Notes: generated by a model not told the origin, from the letters alone. 64,000 bases of DNA from Bacillota bacterium (GCA_023436245.1 JAEZJZ010000017.1:1-64000); one strand, 5' to 3'; counted from the first letter of the stretch, positions 40,745 through 49,484 are shown. Numbers and translations are program-made.

Positions 40745-41725
40745 CTATTTCGGCAGGAATTCGTTGGTAAATGCCTCCTGGGCTGGCATATCCTTGGGAA
40801 TCAGGTTGTTTTCGAGCATGAAGTCGGTGTAGGCGTCCCAGACTTCCGGCTTCATTTCCCCCCAGCGGGCGGCGTCCTCCATGTACTTCGGAGACAGGTA
40901 GGTCTGGCTCCGACGCAGGAAGTCTGCATCGTACTCAGGCGCTGCCTCAGCCAGAATGTCTGCGGTGACGGTCGGATCTGCGATGGCATCGGCATAGCCT
41001 TTGCTGGTGGCGGCCAGGAACTTGCGGGCCAGCTCAGGGTCGTCGTTCAGCAGTTGCTCAGAGGCGATGATCACCGGAGTGTAGTAGTCTAGGCGTTGGT
41101 CGAGTTGGCGCAGTTCGATGTAGTTCAGCGGGAAATCCTGCATCTCAGCCTCGATGCCGGTCCAACCATAGTAAATCCAAGTGAGATCAACCTTGTCCTG
41201 CATGGCCGCAAAGCCGGCGTCGTCGGCGGTGGCGATGGTCAGCTTGGAGAAATCTGCTCCTGCCTTCTCCATTACCGCCTTGATTACGGCTTCCTCGGCG
41301 GGGGAGCCCCAGCCGACATAGGTTCTGCCCTCAAAGTCCTTGGGGGTCTGGATGTTCTTTGGCGCGTACGAGGCAAAGCCGGAAGTGTTGTGCTGAATCA
41401 CGGCCGCGATGGCCTTGATCGGCAACGGCTCGGCGGCAGTGCGGGCGTAGGTGACGTCCTCCTGGTAGGAGATGCCAAACTGGCCTTGCCCGGTGGCGAT
41501 CAGCGTGGCGGTGGTGCCCTCCGACGGCTGCACGATTTCCACGTCCAGTCCTTGTTCGGCGTAATAGCCCTTGGACAGTGCAACATAGAGGCCGGTATGG
41601 TTGGTGTTTGGCAGGTAGTCCAGGATGACTCGCACCGGCTGCAACTCGGGCGGCTTGGCAGTGGAACAGGCGGCCAGGGCGAAGACCAGAGTGAGAGAAA
41701 GCAAAACGACCAGATACTTCTTCAT
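40745..41725 (-). CDS. thiY: ThiY-type substrate-binding lipoprotein
   Basis: The 326-residue protein has a lipoprotein signal (VVLLSLTLVFALAAC, lipidated Cys near residue 20) and an NMT1/Thi5-like binding fold: VRVILDYLPNTNHTGLYVALSKGYYAEQGLDVE, GISYQEDVTYAR and GWGSPAEEAVIKAVM. This family binds formylaminopyrimidine or related hydroxymethylpyrimidine precursors outside the cell. Its start overlaps the end of the permease gene by 4 bases. Control by the TPP riboswitch supports the substrate class. Confidence 0.9.
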   Translation of the reverse strand: MKKYLVVLLSLTLVFALAACSTAKPPELQPVRVILDYLPNTNHTGLYVALSKGYYAEQGLDVEIVQPSEGTTATLIATGQGQFGISYQEDVTYARTAAEPLPIKAIAAVIQHNTSGFASYAPKNIQTPKDFEGRTYVGWGSPAEEAVIKAVMEKAGADFSKLTIATADDAGFAAMQDKVDLTWIYYGWTGIEAEMQDFPLNYIELRQLDQRLDYYTPVIIASEQLLNDDPELARKFLAATSKGYADAIADPTVTADILAEAAPEYDADFLRRSQTYLSPKYMEDAARWGEMKPEVWDAYTDFMLENNLIPKDMPAQEAFTNEFLPK

Positions 41726-42510
41726 TGATTGTCACCTTCCTCAATAGTTTGTGAGTTTTGTCTGTGACGGGCCCAGGGCGTGAGCAGATACTCAAACCCG
41801 CGGACTACTGCATTGAGCAACAGGCTGAGCAGCACGATCAGGGTAACCACAGCAAAGACTCGGTCCAGCATGTAGGCATTCTTGACGCGCAGCATGTAGA
41901 AGCCAAGCCCCGCGCTGCCGCCCAGCCACTCGCCGACTACCGCTCCCATGATGCTGTAGGTGGCAGCCACCCTTAGCCCGGAAAAGAAGGACGGCGCTGC
42001 GGCTGGCAGCTTGATCAGACGATAGATGTCCAGACGGCTGGCCCCCATTGTGCGCAGCAAATCGACCATCTTCACCGGCACTTGCCCCAGTCCGTCAGCC
42101 AAGCTGACCGCGATGGGGAAGAAGCACATCAACACCACGGTGATCACCTTGGGGGTGAGGCCAAAACCGAAGTAGATGATGAACAAGGGAGCGAGCACGA
42201 TGATCGGCACTGACTGGGAGACGACCATCATCGGGTAGACCGCTTGCCGGAAAAGAGGCCAGGCATCCATGGCCATGGCCAGGAGGGCCGCCAGAGCAGT
42301 GGCAATGACCATGCCGAACAGCGACTCGCCTAGGCTGACCAGAGCATGCGGCAGCATCACTGCTGACTGCTGCACCAGCGCTGTGAGCACCTGGCTGGGA
42401 GCAGGCAGCAGATAAAGAGGAATGTTTCTGATCTGCACTATTGCCTCCCAGGCGATGACCAGCAGGAGAGGCAGGAGCAGGGGCAGCAGATGACGCAGCG
42501 GTTTCTTCAT
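41722..42510 (-). CDS. thiX: ThiX-type ABC transporter permease
   Basis: The 262-residue protein has six membrane helices and the EAA-type loop (DLLRTMGASRLDIYRLIKLPAAAP), typical of the SsuC/TauC/ThiX importer permeases. It is the first gene after the riboswitch and attenuator. The ATG at 42510 has GGAGGATTC directly upstream; the frame extends further, but into the leader terminator, so longer starts are rejected. It works with the binding protein and ATPase encoded downstream. Confidence 0.9.
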   Translation of the reverse strand: MKKPLRHLLPLLLPLLLVIAWEAIVQIRNIPLYLLPAPSQVLTALVQQSAVMLPHALVSLGESLFGMVIATALAALLAMAMDAWPLFRQAVYPMMVVSQSVPIIVLAPLFIIYFGFGLTPKVITVVLMCFFPIAVSLADGLGQVPVKMVDLLRTMGASRLDIYRLIKLPAAAPSFFSGLRVAATYSIMGAVVGEWLGGSAGLGFYMLRVKNAYMLDRVFAVVTLIVLLSLLLNAVVRGFEYLLTPWARHRQNSQTIEEGDNQ

Positions 42511-42561
42511 GAATCCTCCACACGAGAGACCAGTTGGTGCTCTCCTCCATAATATGACAGC

Positions 42562-42589
42562 AAAAAGCTCCACCCGGCAAGGTGGAGCA
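42562..42589 (-). terminator. riboswitch-controlled attenuator
   Basis: On the minus strand GCTCCACC and GGGTGGAGC pair around a TTGCC loop and are followed by TTTTTG. It lies between the TPP aptamer and thiX, so TPP binding probably favours this hairpin and stops transcription. Confidence 0.85.
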
Positions 42590-42604
42590 GTTCTGTATCA
42601 GAAT

Positions 42605-42699
42605 CGCTTTCTCCCTACGTCGGCATTATCCGCATCAGGTAAAAGGGTCGAAGCACGCCGCTTCCTCTCAGGCCAACAGTCTGACCTCCCCCGAGTGCT
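42605..42699 (-). promoter_or_regulatory. TPP riboswitch (THI element)
   Basis: On the minus strand the conserved pieces appear in order: CACTCGGGGGAG, the CTGAGAGGAAGC loop, GACCCTTTTACCTGATGCGG and ATAATGCCGACGTAGGGA. These match the thiamine pyrophosphate aptamer with its pyrimidine- and pyrophosphate-binding loops. An attenuator hairpin and the thiXYZ-tatD operon lie downstream. Confidence 0.95.
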
Positions 42700-42720
42700 A
42701 TTCAGTTTGATTCCACCCAG

Positions 42721-42749
42721 ATTATAATTAACCTATACGCTCACGTCAA
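42721..42749 (-). promoter_or_regulatory. sigma-A promoter of the thiamine operon
   Basis: The minus strand reads TTGACG, a 17-base spacer and a perfect TATAAT, placing the start about 13-15 bases before the TPP aptamer. This is the best promoter in the window. Confidence 0.85.
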
Positions 42750-42995
42750 ATCATCATAATCTAGTTCTGGGCTGAAAATAGCACCGGAGAGGCCATGGCA
42801 CGGTTTCAGCACACGCATGCCCATCCCCCGGCGCGGCGCATTTCACACACAGTCAATTCAGCTGATTCGATCAGAACTGTCCTCCGCCAGGCGTAGTGGA
42901 GGGCTGCCGCCATGAGCATGATAGAGAGAGAACCCTGATCTTGCTGGAAGGCTTTCATCAGATCCATCAGAACATAGTATGCAAGGAGGATGAGT
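42750..42995. other. intergenic stretch without recognised features
   Basis: Between the thiamine-operon promoter and msrA I see no gene or clear promoter. The only recognisable site is AAGGAGG at 42983-42989, the msrA ribosome site. A minus-strand frame here is judged spurious. Confidence 0.5.
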
Positions 42996-43469
42996 ATGAA
43001 GTCCATTTATCTAGCGGGAGGATGTTTCTGGGGAGTCGAGGCTTTCCTGCAACGGCAAGCCGGAGTGCAGGACACCACCGTCGGTTATGCCAACGGCAAA
43101 ACCGAGAACCCCACCTACGAGCAGGTCTGTCGAGAGAATACAGGGCATGCTGAGGCCGTGCTGGTGGAGTACGACGAACAGCAACTGCCATTGCCGCGGC
43201 TGCTGCAGAAGTTCTGGAGCATCATCGACCCGACAGTGCTCAACCGACAAGGACCTGATCGCGGGGTGCAGTACCGCACCGGCATCTACTACACTGATGC
43301 GGCGGATCTGGACCTGATCAAGCAGTCGTTGGCCGATGAACAGGGCCGTTACCAGCGGCCAATCGTCACCGAGGTGGAGCCATTGCGGAACTTCTACCCG
43401 GCTGAAGAGTATCATCAGGATTATCTGCAGAAGAACCCAAACGGCTACTGCCATATCAAGCTGGAGTAG
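42996..43469 (+). CDS. msrA: peptide-methionine (S)-S-oxide reductase
   Basis: The 157-residue enzyme reduces the S form of methionine sulfoxide. The active site GCFWGVEAF holds the catalytic cysteine; VGYANGKTENPTYEQVC and GHAEAVLVEYD are family hallmarks, and the C-terminus has YHQDYLQKNPNGYCHIKL. The ATG at 42996 is 6 bases after AAGGAGG; an ATG at 42990 lies too close. MsrB is encoded 26 kb away at 16623. Confidence 0.95.
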   Translation: MKSIYLAGGCFWGVEAFLQRQAGVQDTTVGYANGKTENPTYEQVCRENTGHAEAVLVEYDEQQLPLPRLLQKFWSIIDPTVLNRQGPDRGVQYRTGIYYTDAADLDLIKQSLADEQGRYQRPIVTEVEPLRNFYPAEEYHQDYLQKNPNGYCHIKLE

Positions 43470-43477
43470 TGAGGGTG

Positions 43478-43516
43478 GGACAGGGGGACGGTTTGAGGGG
43501 CCCCCTGTCCTATTTT
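43478..43516 (+). terminator. terminator after msrA, GGGAC-family repeat
   Basis: GGACAGGGGG pairs with CCCCCTGTCC and TATTTTG follows. The words GGGACAGGGGGACGG relate it to the inverted repeat at 6313. Confidence 0.8.
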
Positions 43517-43582
43517 GTAGGCGCAGGATTTCGCTGATGGGCGTCCAATATATACCGCAAGTCGGAAAAAGGAGTGATGTCG

Positions 43583-45589
43583 ATGTCGCGGATCACCATT
43601 GATCAGATCCTGGCAGTGAAATATCTGGGTGAGTGGGACTGGTCACCGGACAACCAGTGGATCAGCTACCTCTGGAATGATGGCGGAATAGCTGATTGCT
43701 GGCTGGTGCTGACTAGCGGCGGCGAGGCCAGGCGTCTGACCTGGGCGCGGAAACAGGTGGCGGCTTCCGCCTGGAATCCGGCAAGTGGCGTCTTGGCGGT
43801 GGTGATGGATAGTGACCTCTACTTGGCGGAGCCCGAAGCTGGTTGGTTCACTCTCAGGCGGATCACGGCCACCGGTGACGTGGGCAATACCCTGGCCTGG
43901 AGCAAGGATGGGCAGATGTTGTTGCTCAGCATGGCCGGCGCCTATCATCTGCTGGGCGGTGCCGAGCTTTGGCGGAAGGTGAAGTTGCCTGGCAAGCCAC
44001 TGTCCGCAGTATGGTCACCGGATAGTCAGCATCTGCTCGTCTGCTTGACCGATGAGGACTACCGCGACCGGCTGGTTCTGACTACACGAGAAGGCACTGT
44101 GCTCTGGATGACTGACAGCAATCAGACGGGTGTCTCCGGCGCCCATTGGGTGGATGATCAGCGCTTCATCTATCAGGTGAGCCAGGACATTCGGCGGGTT
44201 CATGATTGGTATCTGGCAACCTTGCCAAGCGGCAGGGAGTGGGCTGACTACAGTCTGATCAGCGAGCAGCAGAAGCTGAGACCCGAGATCAAGCATCTCT
44301 GGCACGAGGAACAAGCGGATCGGCGGGGGGCGCTCTCTTTCTCCGGGGTGCTGCCGAGCCCCGGCGGCAAGCATCTGCTCTTCAGTCTGGAGCTGGACGG
44401 TTGGTTGCACCATTATCGCTTCGACCTTGATTCCGGCCAAATGGAACAATTGACTGCGGGCGAGTGCGAGGACTTTGGCCAGGCCGGCGACCGACCGCAT
44501 TGGTCTCCCGATGGGCAGCGCTTTGTCTACGCCAGCAACCGGGGCGACTTGATCAGGCGTGACCTCTGGGCCTATGACCTGGAGAGCCGCAGCGAGCGGC
44601 AGGTGACCGACTTCCCGGTGACCAACCTGCAGCCGAAATGGTCGCCTGACGGTCAGCGCATCGCTTTCGTGCACTGCGATGAGCTTAGGGCGGCCGATCT
44701 TTGGGTGCTCAACCTGACCGATGGACAGCTGCGGCAATTGACCGATTCCATGCCGGCCGGATTGGCAGACAAGCTGCAGCCGCAGGAACACATTAGCTAC
44801 AAGGGTGCACTCGATTGGGACATCGACGGCTTCCTCTTGAAGCCCAGCAATTTCGACCCGAGCAAACGTTATCCAGCGCTGGTCTGGGTGCACGGTGGAC
44901 CGATCCGACAGTTGCGCGGCAGTTGGCATCCGTCCTATTCCTATGCGCACTTCTATGCGGTCAACCAGTACCTGGCCGATCAGGGCTACGTGGTCCTTTC
45001 CGTGAACTATCGCGGCGGCATCGGCTACGGCAAGGAGTTCCGCTTCGGGCTCTATCAGAAGATGGGCGTGGATGACGTACGGGATGTGGTCAACGCCGGG
45101 CGCTACCTGAAGCAGTTGCCATATGTCAATGCGGATAAGGTGGGGGTCTATGGCCTGAGCTATGGTGGCTACATGACGCTGCACTGCCTGACGCAATACC
45201 CAGAGGAGTTCGCGCTCGGCGTCAACTTCGCAGGTATTTGGGACTACGCCCAGTGGGCCCGTTGGATCGAGAGCCGCAGCCACCGTGGCGGCACGCAGTT
45301 TGCCTGCTTCTTCTGCGGCATGCCCTCGGATGCGCCCGAGCTGTACGCCCAGGGTTCTCCAGTCACTTTCCGGGAGAACCTCCGTCGCCCGCTGATCAAC
45401 TTCCAGGGTACCAAGGACGCCAACGTCGACTTTGCCCAACTCGACCGCATCGTGGACGACTGCGTGCAGCTGGGCAAGACCTATGAGGCATATTACTATC
45501 CGAACGAGGTGCACATGTTCGCCCATCGCCACACCTGGCGCGATGTGCTGCCCAAGCTGGAGCGTGACCTGGCTAGGTACCTGAAATAG
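43583..45589 (+). CDS. S9C-type serine peptidase with propeller domain
   Basis: The 668-residue protein has a long propeller with PD40-type blades (HWSPDGQRFVYASNRGD, KWSPDGQRIAFVHCDE) and a hydrolase domain with YGLSYGGYMTLHCL (Ser526), Asp in GTKDANVDFAQ and His in PNEVHMFAHRHTW. It begins ITIDQILAVKYLGEWDWSPD, as in the acylaminoacyl-peptidase group. No signal peptide is visible. AAAAAGGAG lies 8 bases before ATG 43583. It is the third S9-family peptidase in the window. Confidence 0.92.
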   Translation: MSRITIDQILAVKYLGEWDWSPDNQWISYLWNDGGIADCWLVLTSGGEARRLTWARKQVAASAWNPASGVLAVVMDSDLYLAEPEAGWFTLRRITATGDVGNTLAWSKDGQMLLLSMAGAYHLLGGAELWRKVKLPGKPLSAVWSPDSQHLLVCLTDEDYRDRLVLTTREGTVLWMTDSNQTGVSGAHWVDDQRFIYQVSQDIRRVHDWYLATLPSGREWADYSLISEQQKLRPEIKHLWHEEQADRRGALSFSGVLPSPGGKHLLFSLELDGWLHHYRFDLDSGQMEQLTAGECEDFGQAGDRPHWSPDGQRFVYASNRGDLIRRDLWAYDLESRSERQVTDFPVTNLQPKWSPDGQRIAFVHCDELRAADLWVLNLTDGQLRQLTDSMPAGLADKLQPQEHISYKGALDWDIDGFLLKPSNFDPSKRYPALVWVHGGPIRQLRGSWHPSYSYAHFYAVNQYLADQGYVVLSVNYRGGIGYGKEFRFGLYQKMGVDDVRDVVNAGRYLKQLPYVNADKVGVYGLSYGGYMTLHCLTQYPEEFALGVNFAGIWDYAQWARWIESRSHRGGTQFACFFCGMPSDAPELYAQGSPVTFRENLRRPLINFQGTKDANVDFAQLDRIVDDCVQLGKTYEAYYYPNEVHMFAHRHTWRDVLPKLERDLARYLK

Positions 45590-45621
45590 CAGCGACTCTG
45601 TCATGCTGAGTGACGCCCGGT

Positions 45622-45807
45622 GTCATTCTGAGCGCAGCGAAGAATCTTGTCCCCGATGCCCCTTATGGTTGTCAGTCTGAGCGCAGCGAAGAATCCATCC
45701 CTGGGTCCATTGCGTCTGTCATTCTGAGTGCAGCGAAGAATCTGTCCCCGTATGTCCGTCCCTGTGCCCCCCCTGCGGCTGTCATTCTGAGTGAAACGAA
45801 GAATCTT
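45622..45807 (+). repeat. four copies of the GTCATTCTGAG...GAAGAATCT repeat
   Basis: Direct copies begin at 45622, 45671, 45718 and 45781. Each reads GTCATTCTGAG, CGCAGC or a close variant, then GAAGAATC(T). They lie between the S9 peptidase and the PhzF-like gene. When translated they give peptide stretches such as VILSAAKNL, common in false gene extensions. The family is widespread in bacterial genomes; its role is unknown. Confidence 0.85.
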
Positions 45808-45837
45808 GTTCCTTCAGTAGAAATAAGGAGTGATCCG

Positions 45838-46725
45838 ATGAACCAGCGCATGTACATTCTTGACGTGTTCGCTGAGCAGAAGTATGCCGGCAACCAACTG
45901 GCTGTGATCAGGGATGCGGCCGACCTCAGCGGCGAAGAGATGCTGACCATCTGCCGTGAGATGAACTATTCGGAGACAACATTCATCCTCTCGGATCAGG
46001 AGCGTCGGGGTGGCTATGACGTGCGCATCTTCACTCCCGGAGAGGAAGTGCCGTTCGCCGGTCACCCCACCCTGGGAACTGCTTGGCTGATCCAGCAGCA
46101 GATCATAGGGCGACCGGTGGAGCAGGTAGTGCTCAATTTGCAGGTCGGCCAGATCCCGGTGCAGTTCAGCTACGACCAGAGCGGTATGCCGGATGTGCTC
46201 TGGATGCGGCAAATGCCTCCGCAGTTCGGGCGCTCGTTCAGTGCCGAGGAGATGGCGGAGGTGCTCGGCATCAGGGCGGAGCAGGTGGATGCGCGCTTCC
46301 CTATCCAGGAAGTGTCCACCGGACTGCCATTTGTGATTGTGCCGCTGCGTGACTTGGCGGCAGTGCAAGAGTGTCAGACCAACACCCGGGCGCTGCTCAA
46401 GTTGCTGGAGTCGGCCAACGCCAAGAACGTGCTTGTGTTTGCCGCAGAGACACATCATCCCGAGAATGACCTGCACGTCAGGGTGTTCACAGATTGTCTG
46501 GGCATTCCGGAGGATCCAGCCACCGGCAGCGCCAACGGCTGCCTAGCCGGTTATCTGGCCCATTATTGCTATTTCGGATCCCCGTTGGTAGATGCCAGGG
46601 TGGAGCAAGGGTATCAAGTGGGGCGAGAGTCACTGTTGCTGCTGCACTCAGAGGCGAAGGCCGATGGAATAGAGGTCCGGGTGGGGGGACGAGTGGTGCT
46701 GGTGGCGAAAGGCGAGCTCGTCTAG
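45838..46725 (+). CDS. PhzF-family isomerase
   Basis: The 295-residue protein has the diaminopimelate-epimerase-like fold of the PhzF family: ILDVFAEQKYAGNQLAVI, a catalytic Glu in MNYSETTFIL, FTPGEEVPFAGHPTLGTAWLI, and DPATGSANGCLAGYLAHY near the C-terminus. Members isomerise small cyclic substrates, as in phenazine synthesis, but most have unknown roles and no other phenazine gene is here. AAGGAG lies 8 bases before ATG 45838. The open frame continues upstream to 45610 through dispersed repeats and should not be annotated as protein. Confidence 0.9.
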   Translation: MNQRMYILDVFAEQKYAGNQLAVIRDAADLSGEEMLTICREMNYSETTFILSDQERRGGYDVRIFTPGEEVPFAGHPTLGTAWLIQQQIIGRPVEQVVLNLQVGQIPVQFSYDQSGMPDVLWMRQMPPQFGRSFSAEEMAEVLGIRAEQVDARFPIQEVSTGLPFVIVPLRDLAAVQECQTNTRALLKLLESANAKNVLVFAAETHHPENDLHVRVFTDCLGIPEDPATGSANGCLAGYLAHYCYFGSPLVDARVEQGYQVGRESLLLLHSEAKADGIEVRVGGRVVLVAKGELV

Positions 46726-46740
46726 CGCGTCCTGTGTCAA

Positions 46741-46787
46741 AAAGGTCCGTCCCCGCTGCTTCGGCGTGGCAACAGGGACGGACCTTT
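46741..46787 (+). terminator. terminator after the PhzF-like gene, GGGAC-family repeat
   Basis: AAAGGTCCGTCCC pairs with GGGACGGACCTTT around an inner GC-rich loop and is followed by CTG. It shares GTCCC/GGGAC arms with 6313 and 43478. Confidence 0.75.
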
Positions 46788-46804
46788 CTGCCACGGGATG
46801 TTTC

Positions 46805-46833
46805 TTGACTTGTGGGGGCTCTGCTGATAAACT
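46805..46833 (+). promoter_or_regulatory. sigma-A promoter of glyQS
   Basis: TTGACT, a 17-base spacer, then TAAACT. It lies just upstream of the T-box leader, and transcription would start near 46840. Confidence 0.75.
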
Positions 46834-46839
46834 TATTGG

Positions 46840-47050
46840 CAACAACTTCATGGGTGATGAGGAAGAATATCCTGCTTTTGGCCGTGCTAGCGAGTTGGGA
46901 AGGGTGTAAGCCCAGCGACGGTGGGGCAGGGGGGCGCTTCTGAGCCTGGGTGACTATCGAGGTGGGCCTCATCGAGGCCAAAGAGGGTGGAACCGCGGAA
47001 GCTGACAGGCCTTTCGTCCCTTGCGAGGGATGCGTGGCCTGTTTTATTTT
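46840..47050 (+). promoter_or_regulatory. glycine T-box leader
   Basis: The T-box sequence AGGGTGGAACCGCGG lies at 46984-46998. A terminator follows (CAGGCC at 47006, GGCCTG at 47036, then TTTTATTTT). Upstream are the GATGAGGAAGAATA segment of stem I and AGCGAGTTGGGAAGGGTGTAAGCCC. Uncharged glycyl-tRNA should pair with the T-box and let transcription reach glyQS. A GGC specifier fits glycine, but I could not place the specifier loop with certainty. Confidence 0.93.
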
Positions 47051-47068
47051 ACCTCGAGGAGGCAGAAA

Positions 47069-48460
47069 ATGATGGCAGAACGTGTGACAATGGAAAAGCT
47101 GGTGGCCCTCTGTAAAGCGCGTGGTTTCATCTTCGCCGGTTCAGAGATCTACGGTGGCCTGGCCAACACCTGGGACTACGGCCCCTTGGGCGTGGAACTG
47201 AAGAACAATATCAAGCGCGCCTGGTGGCAGAAGTTCGTGCAGCAGTCGCCCTACAACGTTGGTTTGGATTCGGCGATCCTGATGAACCCGCAAACCTGGG
47301 TAGCATCCGGCCATCTCGGCAACTTCGCTGACCCCCTGCTCGACTGCCGCGAGTGCCGTTCGCGCTACCGGGCTGACCACCTAATTGAGGAGTCGGCGGC
47401 AGCGGCCGGTGAGCAGGTGCACGTGGAGGGCCTCAGCAATGCAGAACTAAGGGTGCTGATCGATCAACGCGGCATCGTTTGCCCCAAGTGTGGCGCCAAG
47501 AACTTCACCGACATCCGTCAGTTCAACCTGATGTTCAAGACTTTCCAGGGTGTGACGGAAGACTCAAAGGCAGAGATCTACCTGCGGCCGGAGACAGCGC
47601 AAGGTATTTTCGTCAACTTCAAGAACGTGCTGCGTACCAGCCGCAAGAAGCTACCCTTCGGTATCGGCCAGATCGGCAAGTCATTCCGTAATGAGATCAC
47701 TCCCGGCAACTTCGTCTTCCGCACCCGCGAGTTCGAGCAGATGGAGCTGGAGTTCTTCTGCAAACCGGGCGAGGACCTGCAGTGGTTTGAGTACTGGCGT
47801 TCCTTCTGTAAGCAGTGGCTGCTGTCCATCGGCATGACAGAAGAGCGCCTGCGTCTGCGCGATCATGATCCGGAGGAGCTTTCTCATTACAGCAAGGCGA
47901 CCACGGACTTCGAGTATGAGTTCCCCTTCGGCTGGGGTGAGCTTTGGGGGGTGGCTGATCGCACCGACTTTGACCTGCGCTCGCACCAGGAAGTCTCGGG
48001 CGAGGATATGAGCTATCTTGACCCGGAAACGAACGAGCGCTATGTGCCGTATTGCATAGAGCCTTCGGTCGGCGTCGAACGCCTGTTGCTGGCTCTGCTG
48101 ATTGATGCTTATGCCGAGGAGGAAATTGCGCCCGGCGACGTGCGCACCGTGCTGCACCTGCACCCGGCCATCGCCCCGGTGAAGGTAGCCGTGCTGCCGC
48201 TCAGCAAGAAGCTGGCCGAACCAGCGACAGCCCTCTACGACAGTCTGCGCAAGCAGTTCCCGGCGGAGTATGACGAAGCCGGCAGCATCGGCAAGCGCTA
48301 TCGTCGGCAGGACGAGATCGGCACGCCTTACTCGGTGACCTTCGACTTCCAGTCGCTCGAGGATCAGGCGGTGACGGTGCGCGATCGGGACAGCATGCAA
48401 CAGGTGCGCCTGCCCATCGCCGAACTCAGTGCCTACTTGGCAGCGAAGATGGAGTTCTAG
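47069..48460 (+). CDS. glyQS: glycyl-tRNA synthetase (single-chain, dimeric type)
   Basis: The 463-residue enzyme charges tRNA-Gly. It belongs to the alpha2 type: class II motif 1 region GSEIYGGLANTWDYGPLG, four zinc-type cysteines (CRECRSRY and CPKCGAKNF), motif 2 FRNEITPGNFVFRTREFEQME, and motif 3 EPSVGVERLLLALL, then the anticodon-binding domain. The ATG at 47069 is 6 bases after AGGAGG; ATG 47072 follows at once. It is controlled by the T-box leader directly upstream and is the best evidence for a Bacillota host. Confidence 0.97.
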   Translation: MMAERVTMEKLVALCKARGFIFAGSEIYGGLANTWDYGPLGVELKNNIKRAWWQKFVQQSPYNVGLDSAILMNPQTWVASGHLGNFADPLLDCRECRSRYRADHLIEESAAAAGEQVHVEGLSNAELRVLIDQRGIVCPKCGAKNFTDIRQFNLMFKTFQGVTEDSKAEIYLRPETAQGIFVNFKNVLRTSRKKLPFGIGQIGKSFRNEITPGNFVFRTREFEQMELEFFCKPGEDLQWFEYWRSFCKQWLLSIGMTEERLRLRDHDPEELSHYSKATTDFEYEFPFGWGELWGVADRTDFDLRSHQEVSGEDMSYLDPETNERYVPYCIEPSVGVERLLLALLIDAYAEEEIAPGDVRTVLHLHPAIAPVKVAVLPLSKKLAEPATALYDSLRKQFPAEYDEAGSIGKRYRRQDEIGTPYSVTFDFQSLEDQAVTVRDRDSMQQVRLPIAELSAYLAAKMEF

Positions 48461-48638
48461 TCTAGGTGCCATTTCACGCCATATGGCGGGAACAGAACTG
48501 GAACGCGACTCTATGTAAATTAATGGCAGGCAGTGGATCCGTCTCGGTGTCTCGGGTGAGCAGGATTAGGCCCGCCCATGGCGAATCTTAAACGATTGAC
48601 AACTTGCAGGCAGTCTGCCGGAAAGGATTTGCCACGAG

Positions 48639-49484
48639 ATGAGTCTACGTTTTTGCTCTTTGGGTAGCAGCAGTTCAGGGAACTGCTACTACATTGAAAG
48701 TGGGGGAGGGACCCGCATCCTGATCGATGCGGGCATCCCTCTCAGACGATTGGAGTCCAGACTGCGGGCGCTGGGTGCTGAGCCGGACGCGCTGCAGGGG
48801 GTGTTCATTACCCATGCGCATCGCGATCACGTCGCCTCATACTTGATCAGGCACCCCTTCGTCACCCGCCACGGCCTGCACAGCTACGCCACTACCCCTA
48901 CTTGGCAGGCGCTGTTGGCATCTGGTTGCGGGATGCTGGATCATGACTATTGCCACCGGCTGGAGGCCGGGCAATCGGCTGCAGTCGGTGACGTAGTGGT
49001 GACAGCATTGGCCAAACCGCATGATGCGGCCGGGGCGGTCTGTTTCCGCATCGCATCCGGAGAAGTGGAACTCGCCGTCGTCACTGACCTCGGTTGTTTG
49101 CCGGATGGTCTGATCGAGTCCCTCAAGGGATGCCACTACTATATCTTTGAGGCAAACCACGATGAACAGATGGAGCGGATGTCCGATCGCCCCTGGTCGT
49201 TGAAGCAGCGCGTGCTCAGCGACCGCGGTCATCTTTCCAATGCCCAGGCTGCCGCCGGGTTGGCGCAGATGGCCCGGGGAGCGCGCGGCATCTGGCTCGG
49301 CCATCTCAGTGAGGAGTGCAATCAACCGGATCTGGCCACTCTGGTGGTGCGGGAGCAGCTGCGTCTGGCGGGCATCGATGTCCCAGTGACTCACCTGCCG
49401 GCACGCGAAGTCAGCCCCTTCCTAGGCGAGGAGAGGCAAACAGAGCAGCTGATGCTCGTGGCAGAGGGAGAGTTGGGGAACTAA
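48639..49484 (+). CDS. walJ: WalJ/YycJ-type MBL-fold hydrolase
   Basis: The 281-residue metallo-beta-lactamase-fold protein opens FCSLGSSSSGNCYYIESGGG, typical of YycJ/WalJ, and has the metal motif THAHRDH plus further ligands in TALAKPHDAAG, VVTDLG and FEANHDEQM, and SDRGHLSN. YycJ-type enzymes are 5'-3' exonucleases linked to replication and repair and often sit beside the WalKR two-component genes; here the neighbours are glyQS and ade instead. The upstream gap (48461-48638) holds a 12-bp palindrome CGCCATATGGCG at 48477 but no clear promoter. Confidence 0.9.
   Translation: MSLRFCSLGSSSSGNCYYIESGGGTRILIDAGIPLRRLESRLRALGAEPDALQGVFITHAHRDHVASYLIRHPFVTRHGLHSYATTPTWQALLASGCGMLDHDYCHRLEAGQSAAVGDVVVTALAKPHDAAGAVCFRIASGEVELAVVTDLGCLPDGLIESLKGCHYYIFEANHDEQMERMSDRPWSLKQRVLSDRGHLSNAQAAAGLAQMARGARGIWLGHLSEECNQPDLATLVVREQLRLAGIDVPVTHLPAREVSPFLGEERQTEQLMLVAEGELGN

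Noticed and set aside
42511..42573. Longer start for the thiX-type permease
   Set aside because: The extension would be encoded by the attenuator and leader; the ATG at 42510 has GGAGG directly upstream and begins at the first membrane helix.
42806..43006. 66-codon minus-strand frame with a hydrophobic stretch
   Set aside because: It overlaps the msrA start and ribosome site on the other strand, lacks its own ribosome site, and its hydrophobicity is confined to the N-terminus. A real small membrane protein cannot be fully excluded.
44015..45604. 529-codon frame on the minus strand
   Set aside because: It is the antisense of the S9 peptidase gene, caused by high GC and biased codon use; no ribosome site or recognisable domain.
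45610..45837. N-terminal extension of the PhzF-like protein
   Set aside because: The frame is open but consists of translated dispersed repeats (VILSAAKNL-type peptide). The ATG at 45838 has a good ribosome site and begins at the family's usual N-terminus.
48596..48624. Promoter for walJ from a TTGACA hexamer
   Set aside because: No -10-like sequence lies at a suitable distance (CGGAAA at 17 bases).
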